Shown here one piece after another: positions 58,301 to 64,000 of a stretch of DNA of 64,000 nt. Source of the DNA: Leuctra nigra (taxonomy: Eukaryota > Arthropoda > Insecta > Plecoptera > Leuctridae); the NCBI GenBank assembly GCA_934045905.1, contig OW203763.1:40516724-40580723 (forward strand), in the 5' to 3' direction. Positions within the stretch are counted from its first letter, which is position 1. The number at the start of each line of letters is the position of its first letter. The translations under genes were made by a program, and so were the position numbers. The notes below the pieces were generated by a model, which worked only from the letters and a program-made list of their open reading frames with translations, did not search any database and was not told where the DNA came from.

Positions 58301-60092
58301 CATGTGAATCCTAGCCATTAATCATTTATTAATCAGAGACTACTGAACATGAATTACTGATTAGCGTATCAACAACAGAAGGGTAGCTAGAGGACAAAAA
58401 CAACGTGATATGCGACCGAGATTGAAATTCAATTATAAATATCAATTTCAAAAGTAGATTTAGAATCCAAGAAACATCCATCCTAGAATCCATCCTAAAT
58501 ACATTCCCGAGAATTAATGGTTTCTTTTTCATTTTTATCTCTGCTACAAATCCAATCCCGATTCCCATCTGCACTGATCTGCACCTAGCCCTAGGCAACA
58601 CACACATAGGGTGGGTACATTCCGCATTTCGACCCTGGGCGAAAGTCCGAGTCTAAAAAGCCCCTCTAAAGATCTGGCCAGTTCAGATCCACGTATTTGG
58701 GCTCTGGCTTTCGAGACAAGTCTAAGGCTGCAAACACACGGGGCGTTTTTTTTGCACGCCCAGCCGAAGCGTTCGAACGCCGGCGAGACGCCGAGAAGAT
58801 ACGTAGCATTGAGTCTTATGGGAGCGAACAGACGAGGCGGTTTTTACACGCGGCGTTTTTTTCCAGGCCGGCCAGACGCGACAAAGGAAAAACGTCGCGT
58901 GTTTTTTCATGCCCCGTGTGTTCGACCAAGAAAAACGCCCCGTGTGTTTGCAGCCTAAGTGAAATATTAACACTTAAAAGTATAGGATTTACGTCGTGTA
59001 ATCGGGCGAATTGCGGAATGTGCCCAAAATTTCACTTGGCACTCTTCCTGTGGAGCCGTGGAGGAATCAGAAGGGGAGGGGGGGGGGGGGTATTTCTTCC
59101 TGCTCGAAACGTGGCATCTATTTGGTTAACGTGACAGTCGCCACGGACTAGCCAGCTCGGGCCATTTGGTTCATCCAATTCACGAACTCAAGTACGACAT
59201 TCTTTAACACATTTACTGTGTAACACATTTACAAAAAATTACAAAAAAATGTGACATTGAACTTTATAAAAATGGCAACGCCAGAAAACAAGCTCACAAT
59301 TTCTAATTATGATTTGACGTCGAGTTACTCGTAAACATTCGAAACAGGAACCACCCTTCCTTTTTTCCCCACAGTGAGCATTTGAAATAAAGGGATGAAC
59401 TGCTAGAGAAACGACTGGAGGAAGCACTTGCTCGGTGTTAACAAAAACTGTTTTCTTGCATTCTTTAGCCATCATTCTATAGTTGTCGTAGTTGTCATTC
59501 TATAGCCATCATTCTATAGTTGTCGTAGTTGTCAGTCTGTAGATGTCATTCCGAAGTTGTCAGTCTGTAGTTGTCATTCGGTAGCTGTCAGTCTGTAGTT
59601 GTCAGTCTGTAGTTGTCATTATTTTGGAATAGATGCGTTTAGTTTCTAAGCTTCTTAAAGTAAGAAAGTATGAAAACCTATTGAAAGAAGTTGTCAGATA
59701 GTTCAGGCTTCATTCCATGCAGTCTTGCTCTTCTTTGACATGGTAGTCCTATACCTGGCCATGCTAACGAGGAGTTTCGATATCTCTTCTTACGTCACAG
59801 TTTCCGTCATTTTTATACGCAAATATTTGTTCGTCCATCTCATTTTACAATCTAATTTACCTCACACTGTGAACTCCGCACTACGACTAAAGGGGTCGCG
59901 TTTACGTAACCCTGCACTGTCTCTGACAGGTAATTAAAGTCCAATAACAGCACTCACCATGAGCTTGTCGGGATCCAGGTTGTACAGATCAGAGCCCTTG
60001 ATGTCCTTCGACTTGAAGACGCCGGCATAGCGGTAGAGGTTCAGCGCCGCCATCCACTCCACCACGTTAGTGGCGCTCCACTCGCAGATCGG
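46062..60092 (-). CDS. Pi3K21B: PI3K class IA p85-type regulatory subunit with N-terminal SAM and C1 domains, 8 exons, N-terminus not found
   Basis: This is the adaptor subunit that binds and stabilises the p110 catalytic subunit and recruits it to pYxxM sites on receptors and insulin-receptor substrates. Eight exons join in phase to 810 residues and a stop. Domains: SAM (about 4-65), C1 zinc finger (88-137, all His/Cys ligands in canonical spacing), RhoGAP/BH (about 155-350, Arg197 in LYR), proline-rich APALPPRK (about 358), nSH2 (394-490, FLVR Arg419), iSH2 coiled coil (about 491-660) and cSH2 (680-785, FLVR Arg705). Vertebrate p85 starts with SH3, and Drosophila p60 lacks the N-terminal part altogether. 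Here SAM and C1 stand in that place. Exon 1 starts in phase 0 at an acceptor, so at least one more 5' exon exists. The symbol is that of the fly orthologue; vertebrate counterparts are PIK3R1/2/3. Confidence 0.96.
46759..47004. mobile_element. hAT-like MITE (CAGTGGCGGTCTGGCCCGGGA), 246 bp
   Basis: The TIR CAGTGGCGGTCTGG pairs with CCAGACCGCCCCTG, with an exact 8-bp duplication ATAACAAG (46751-46758, 47005-47012). Strong internal GGGCCC/GGGATGC stems. It sits in the last p85 intron. Confidence 0.93.
47136..48147 (-). CDS. Pi3K21B: p85 exon G (nSH2, iSH2 coiled coil, start of cSH2)
   Basis: Acceptor tctctacag, donor TCCATTAT|gtgagt; 1012 bp, the longest coding stretch in the window. It encodes the nSH2 ([26 protein letters not shown]), KLIYPVSK, the roughly 170-residue iSH2 helical hairpin that grips p110 ([33 protein letters not shown]), and the cSH2 start ([26 protein letters not shown]). 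Both FLVR arginines are present. Confidence 0.98.
48516..48673 (-). CDS. Pi3K21B: p85 exon F (end of BH, proline-rich linker)
   Basis: Acceptor tgtttcag, donor GACACGG|gtgagt. It encodes [29 protein letters not shown] and the linker APALPPRKV. This matches the vertebrate p85 end of BH and the following PALPPKP proline-rich segment. Phase 2 in, phase 1 out. Confidence 0.95.
48674..49381 (-). other. p85 intron between exons E and F
   Basis: 708 bp of AT-rich intron. No feature recognised. Confidence 0.85.
49382..49589 (-). CDS. Pi3K21B: p85 exon E (RhoGAP/BH domain)
   Basis: Acceptor gctcgcgcag, donor CGCATCAT|gtgagt. It encodes [40 protein letters not shown] and [17 protein letters not shown]. 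This matches the BH helices around the vertebrate LNARVLSEIFSP segment, although the SEIFSP-like motif has become SHVLMRP. Confidence 0.95.
49999..50138 (-). CDS. Pi3K21B: p85 exon D (RhoGAP/BH domain)
   Basis: Acceptor tgccggcag, donor GCCTCAA|gtgagt. It encodes [20 protein letters not shown], then [20 protein letters not shown]. The LPDPVIP motif is the conserved p85/RhoGAP helix signature (LPNPVIP in vertebrates). Phase 2 in, phase 1 out. Confidence 0.97.
50139..51336 (-). other. p85 intron between exons C and D
   Basis: 1.2 kb of intron. I recognise no mobile element or gene in it. Confidence 0.8.
51337..51610 (-). CDS. Pi3K21B: p85 exon C (end of C1, start of RhoGAP/BH)
   Basis: Acceptor acgtttcag, donor CAGAG|gtgagc. 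It begins [17 protein letters not shown] and supplies the remaining C1 ligands (Cys121, His126, Cys129, Cys137). It then enters the BH domain with FSLGLCDLF and [19 protein letters not shown]. The LYR arginine sits where the RhoGAP arginine finger lies and is also present in vertebrate p85. Confidence 0.95.
51662..51782. mobile_element. hairpin MITE family H, copy 2
   Basis: The arms TGTACAGTCAGGGAAACTAG and CTAGTTTCCTTGAATATAC face each other. The body matches the copy at 32345-32466 (GTATGAACCATCTAGTTTCC). Confidence 0.8.
53100..53794. mobile_element. hAT-like foldback with ATCGATAT satellite arms
   Basis: The ends TAGGGATGGAG and CTCCATCCCTA, with an exact 8-bp duplication GTCTGTAC (53092-53099, 53795-53802). 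Each arm is about 190-230 bp of ATCGATAT/TTCGATAT repeats. The unique core (about 53340-53520) is related to sequence at 60415-60620. It is in a p85 intron. Confidence 0.92.
54336..54867. mobile_element. hAT-like MITE, family B (GTTAC-rich), copy 2
   Basis: The TIR CAGGGTTGGGTAAGTTACC pairs with TTAAGTTCCAACCCTG, flanked by TAAAGTTC and TTAAGTTC (7 of 8). It shares AAGTTACGTTACTTT and AAGTAACTAGTTAAAGTTA-type subterminal motifs with the element at 6157-6798. It ends about 107 bp from p85 exon B. Confidence 0.88.
54975..55197 (-). CDS. Pi3K21B: p85 exon B (end of SAM, start of C1)
   Basis: Acceptor cttgtttcag, donor GTCAAG|gtgagc. It encodes [20 protein letters not shown] (SAM C-terminus), an acidic linker MEEDEEET, and then [20 protein letters not shown] through LHQGYLCQ. 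His88, Cys101, Cys104 and Cys118 are the first zinc ligands of a C1 domain. Leaves in phase 1; the split codon is Asp. Confidence 0.95.
56040..56861. mobile_element. composite MITE (CAGGGCTGCCACTGA ends) containing a family C-like segment
   Basis: The TIR CAGGGCTGCCACT pairs with AGTGGCAGCCCTG, with AAAGTGACTAA subterminal motifs. Inside, from about 56253, AGTCAAATTGGAAGTCAGTC and CATGGGGGGATGGTGTA resemble the element at 17962-18368, including three copies of the GCCCCGCAGGGCGTTT motif. I could not identify a clean target duplication. Confidence 0.72.
56995..57050 (-). repeat. possible tRNA-like SINE head
   Basis: On the minus strand, GGATGGCGCAGCGATCATTT resembles an A box and the region GTTACAAATTCAAG a degraded B box. 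Weak. Confidence 0.3.
57702..57930. mobile_element. palindromic MITE family P, copy 7
   Basis: It runs from GTACACATGGCCTAAGTAAA to AAGTGGCCAAGTGTAC and contains the family core TTGTTATCAATGAAATCAGA. It is in the p85 intron between exons A and B. Confidence 0.82.
58726..58955. mobile_element. PIF/Harbinger-like MITE (GGCTGCAAACACACGGGGCG)
   Basis: The TIR GGCTGCAAACACACGGGGCG pairs exactly with CGCCCCGTGTGTTTGCAGCC, with TAA on both sides (58723-58725, 58956-58958); 230 bp. It is rich in CGTCGCG/GGCGTTTTT motifs, unusually GC-rich for the region. Confidence 0.88.
59475..59625. repeat. tandem repeat of GTCAGTCTGTAGTT (about 14 bp)
   Basis: About ten imperfect copies of TTGTCATTCTATAG/TTGTCAGTCTGTAG in the p85 intron, about 330 bp downstream (in transcript direction) of exon A. 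Confidence 0.85.
59958..60092 (-). CDS. Pi3K21B: p85 exon A (SAM domain)
   Basis: Acceptor cttccacag, donor CTCATG|gtgagt; 45 codons, phase 0 both ends. It encodes [20 protein letters not shown], then [19 protein letters not shown] and DPDKLM. This is a SAM domain helix pattern: the W..NVVEWM start, Y..VF.S.DI.G, and L.DKL. It joins exactly to [15 protein letters not shown] in the next exon, which completes the last SAM helices. Confidence 0.93.
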
Positions 60093-62660
60093 CTGTGGAA
60101 GAGCAACACATTCATTAGGTTCGAAACTTCCTTGGGTTCGAAACTTCCTTGGGTTCGAACACTGGCATCTGGATCGCCGAGGTTTTTAGGAAGTTCATCC
60201 GAGCTGCATTTCGGAGGGGTTACCAGGGTTACGTCATAGGAATGGGAATTTGTTGTAATTCATACTAAAGATTAGTGAAACCATATTACTACAACTAGCA
60301 AAATATATTTGCCCATTGCCGTATGATATAATTAGATATTATTGATTGAAGTTCCACTTTTACCCCATAAGATAACACAGGGAGACTTGAAATCGTCACG
60401 GAATGATGGACTTCAAGTGCTCCTAAAACCGCAAGATGAATGGCAAATTATTGAAAATAGTCTCAATTTAAAGAGAACACTTTTTAGAATAAGACTGACT
60501 TTTCAAAATATAGGCTTACCGGCCAAATAAGAAAGAAAAGGGTATATAGTGAAAAATTTACTATCCATCATCTGGCAACTGCAAACTGCAAATATGAAAT
60601 ATTTTGGCATATCATAAGTAAGAACATATAATTGGATCATACGGTAAGTTATAATAGTGTATGCTGTTGTTTGAGGTACTTTGCTACTTCTATCAGTACT
60701 TTGCTACTTCCATCAGTACTTTTGATCAAATTACAGCAAATTATAGGCACCATAGCTGGAGCCCTGGGTCCACTTTATTAATCTACATACCTACTTTATA
60801 GATTTTTACTTTAGAAATCAACTCGTATTATTTTAAATACACCCGAAATACACTGACTTCAGCAGGGATGAACCAACATGAGGAATCTCTTCAGGCAAAT
60901 GACATTTCTTAGAAAAATATGAAAACAAAAAACTTAAGGAGTTATCTCCGAATTTCAAATTTCGCATATGCGAAATTTGAACGATTTGAAATTTGAAATT
61001 TGAACAACATTTGTAATATGAAGAGAAAACGTGGTCAACGTGTACTAATTTTCGAGATACATCGCTTCAAAGCGTATTTGGCTGATTTCCCACGTATAGA
61101 ATTTTTTGAAAAACTACTATATAGGTAGCGTGTATCAGAAGCAATATTTTATTATAACATTTTAAAATGTATAACTTCCTGGACGTTCTACCGAGCTATG
61201 AGGGTTTTACTGCTTTATTTTTACGTTTTTCCATCTGAAAGTGCAGTTTGACATGTAAAATTGTGTTGCCATTGTAAAACGGCCTTCTAGAAATTCTAAA
61301 TTCTTTGCAAATTTGTAGAAATTTCCAGAAGACCGTGATTATATCGCTTGTCCCTCCTTAAAAGTTTGTTCAATCTAGGAATCAAATAGATTCGAAATAT
61401 TTTAGAAATATTATGATACGAATAAACACCGTGGATTACTACTCTACAGCACCTGTTGCTACCTTGCCTTCATTTGAGATAATGCTGTTTGAAATCCACA
61501 CAATCATCGAATCCAAAGTTCGTCTGAAAGTAGGACTGGAGTAAAATTATTGTTTTCATCTTTTTCCAAGAAATGCTATTTATCAGAAGAAGTCTAAAAC
61601 CCGACGAAATATCGTATTTTCATACACTACTAGGTATTAAAGTTTGTTGTAAAGATCAAAGGAATTTTCATCAATGCATTTTATTAACGAGGAATCACGG
61701 TATTATATTTGTTCATTTACTCCGAATTGAGTAAGTAGTATTTCCTCTTAAGTATTTTTAAACGCCAATTTCGAACATTCAATTTCTTCTCAACATATTA
61801 CAAGAAAACATTTAAATGAAGGATAATAATTACGATGACTACAAAAATTCTATGGAACAAAGTATACAAAGAGGTGCCAGCTACAACTCAATGGATCTGT
61901 GGCTCGGGGATACATTTGGATTGTCGCTCGCCCAGGGCCCCTAATGTCACATTTCCAAGTGTCAAATGACAAGCATGGCAACGTGGCAGGGAAGTGTCAG
62001 GACAGGGCAGAATATCTCTCTTTGAAAATACTGCAGATAAATTACTGGGAGTTGACTTACTCGGAGTTGACGGAAAAGTAAATACTAATACAGACAAAGC
62101 AACAATGTGTCTGCCGACGTCTTGTTTAAAATGAAACCCGTGTAAACGACAGCGTCCAGTGATTAAGCCTGTCTCGACTTCACCTATAGACGCTGTCACT
62201 GAGAGATCTATTGATATTTCACTTTGTAAGACCACCCCCGGGGATTCATTCAGCCCCTCTCTTTTGTACCAAGTCCGAACCGAACTCCGCACACAGTGAA
62301 AACATTTTGTGAACATTCCACAAAGTTAACAGAATGGAAGCAGTTTCAGTTATTAAACAGTTTAAACTCGTTTAAACCCCGGGATGATAGCGAAAACCAG
62401 ACGGAAACCAGGAAAACCAATCACTAAAATGTACGTTTTGGACAGTATTCGCTACAGACTCTCTTTTGGACTTGTGGAAAAAGTGAAAAAAATGTTCCGT
62501 TAGAAGTTGACGCTTTTCCAGACCATAGAATCAACTACCAAAGAATATGAATCTCGTTGGGATCTTCATACAAATTGGGGGTTGTTGCTACAGACAGAAA
62601 TACAAAGAGCGTACATTAAGAGCAATGTGCATGTGCACATGCTTGGCTGAAAGATCGTGT
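60093..62660. other. region 5' of p85 exon A, no exon found
   Basis: Exon A begins at an acceptor, so this is intron. No further p85 exon is recognisable. Repeats: 60415-60620 (related to the core of the ATCGAT element) and 60950-61355 (inverted copy of repeat R at 24250-24725). Confidence 0.6.
60950..61355. repeat. dispersed repeat R, copy 2 (inverted relative to 24250-24725)
   Basis: It contains AACGGCCTTCTAGAAATTCT, TACCGAGCTATGAGGGTTTT and GATACATCGCTTCAAAG, the reverse complements of segments at 24280-24620. Confidence 0.75.
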
Positions 62661-62666
62661 GCCATG

Positions 62667-63489
62667 CAGTGGATCAACTCCTAGGGACATCGTAGTACGT
62701 GTGAATCACACCGAGTCACGCTCACGACAGCCGGCAACAGGATTCGAACCCCCGCCCCCGCTCCTGTTCATGCCGATACAACAGGCTCGCTGAATACGTG
62801 CAGTGAATCAACTCCTAGGGACATCGTAGTACGTGTGAATCACACCGAGTCACGCTCACGACAGCCGGCAACAGGATTCGACCCCCGCCCCCGCTCCTGT
62901 TCATGCCGATACAACAGGCTCGCTGAATACGTGCAGTGGATCAACTCCTAGGGACATCGTAGTACATGTGAATCACACCGAGTCACGCTCACGACAGCCG
63001 GCAACAGGATTCGAACCCCCGCCCCCGCTCCTGTTCATGCCGATACAACAGGCTCGCTGAATACGTGCAGTGGATCAACTCCTAGGGACATCGTAGTACG
63101 TGTGAATCACACCGAGTCACGCTCACGACAGCCGGCAACAGGATTCGAACCCCCGCCCCCGCTCCTGTTCATGCCGATACAACAGGCTCGCTGAATACGT
63201 GCAGTGGATCAACTCCTAGGAACATCGTAGTACATGTGAATCACACCGAGTCACGCTCACGACAGCCGGCAACAGGATTCGAACCCCCGCCCCCGCTCCT
63301 GTTCATGCCGATACAACAGGCTCGCTGAATACGTGCAGTGGATCAACTCCTAGGAACATCGTAGTACATGTGAATCACACCGAGTCACGCTCACGACAGC
63401 CGGCAACAGGATTCGAACCCCCGCCCCCGCTCCTGTTCATGCCGATACAACAGGCTCGCTGAATACGTGCAGTGGATCAACTCCTAGGA
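62667..63489. repeat. 134-bp tandem array, six units, with tRNA-like B box
   Basis: Units start at 62667, 62801, 62934, 63068, 63202, 63336 and (partial) 63470, nearly identical. Each contains, on the minus strand, GGGGGTTCGAATCCTG, a perfect pol III B-box core, inside a GC-rich segment, and CATCGTAGTACGTGTGAATC on the plus strand. The near identity implies recent amplification. Confidence 0.95.
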
Positions 63490-64000
63490 CCAGGAAGCTA
63501 ACAGTGACCTGGCAATATCTGACATACCAGCATCTAACTGGGGGATAAGTATAAGTCATCATTATCTTTCTTGATACTATAACCTCATATTATTTCATAC
63601 CATTTCTGTCTTCTATTTAATATCTTATTTTCACAACCGTATTTAAAACACGAGTCTGAAAAGATGCTTGCCCCCCAACAAAATAAACAAGATTGTTGTC
63701 TATTACCATAGCAACCCGAGTGATGCAACAACCTTAAGGGAAGCGACCCTTGACATTTGCCTCTCGACTCAAGAAAAACAAGAAAACATCTGCCAATATG
63801 GATAAAAGTAGTGGTCAAATAGTGGCAGTGCTAAATGAATTGCGTTGACTTTTACTCGTTAATCGGGGATGGGATTGAAACCCCGGACAGTTTATCCAAA
63901 TCGAACACGAAGCTCAATGGACACGTGAGGAATATTTGCCTAATACTCGATGTGTTCATTAACATTCGAATGCAGTGAAGATATAATGTCAACACGTGAT

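Noticed and set aside
60120..60240. SINE with repeated GGTTCGAAC
   Set aside because: Only B-box-like repeats of CTTGGGTTCGAAACTTC are seen, with no A box and no shared body.
61888..62316. 142-residue minus-strand ORF as a p85 first exon
   Set aside because: No similarity to a SAM-proximal N-terminus, and no donor that clearly joins in phase 0 to the exon at 60092.

Overview
This is an AT-rich animal nuclear sequence, almost certainly from an insect. It has spliced genes with GT-AG introns, tRNA-derived SINEs, dense small DNA transposons and minisatellites, and no bacterial gene organisation. I cannot name the species. Two conserved genes can be built exon by exon, both on the minus strand and both cut by a window edge or by an unidentified first exon.

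Gene 1 (38067 down to 4376, continuing past position 1) is an SR-protein kinase, SRPK. Ten exons join in phase and give 523 residues: a basic N-terminus, an acidic patch, the kinase N-lobe, the catalytic HTDIKPEN loop and most of the spacer insert. The exons for the rest of the kinase C-lobe lie left of the window. Intron 2 is about 24.8 kb and holds most of the repeats between 13 and 37.8 kb. They include a 3.4 kb minisatellite with a unit of about 52 bp, and a 110-120 bp minisatellite that has amplified the start of SRPK exon 3 together with its 3' splice site.

Gene 2 (60092 down to 46062) is a p85-type regulatory subunit of class IA PI3-kinase. Eight exons join in phase and give 810 residues ending at a stop codon. 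The domain order is SAM, C1 zinc finger, RhoGAP/BH, nSH2, iSH2 coiled coil, cSH2. The SAM and C1 domains occupy the place of the SH3 domain of vertebrate p85. Any exon upstream of the SAM domain was not found.

The two genes are in tandem, separated by about 8 kb (38.1-46.0 kb) of p85 3' flank or 3' UTR and transposons. The rest is transposon-derived. At least ten non-autonomous hAT-like elements have terminal inverted repeats and 8-bp target duplications visible in the sequence, some nested. There are also two PIF/Harbinger-like MITEs (TAA duplications), a pogo/Tigger-like element (TA), a Tc1/mariner-like element, a seven-copy palindromic MITE family, a 3 kb foldback element in the last visible SRPK intron, tRNA-type SINEs and several tandem arrays. 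I saw no intact transposase or reverse transcriptase ORF.

Functionally, SRPK phosphorylates SR splicing factors and p85 couples tyrosine-phosphorylated receptors (insulin signalling) to PI3K. They are unrelated neighbours, and nothing in the sequence suggests co-regulation.
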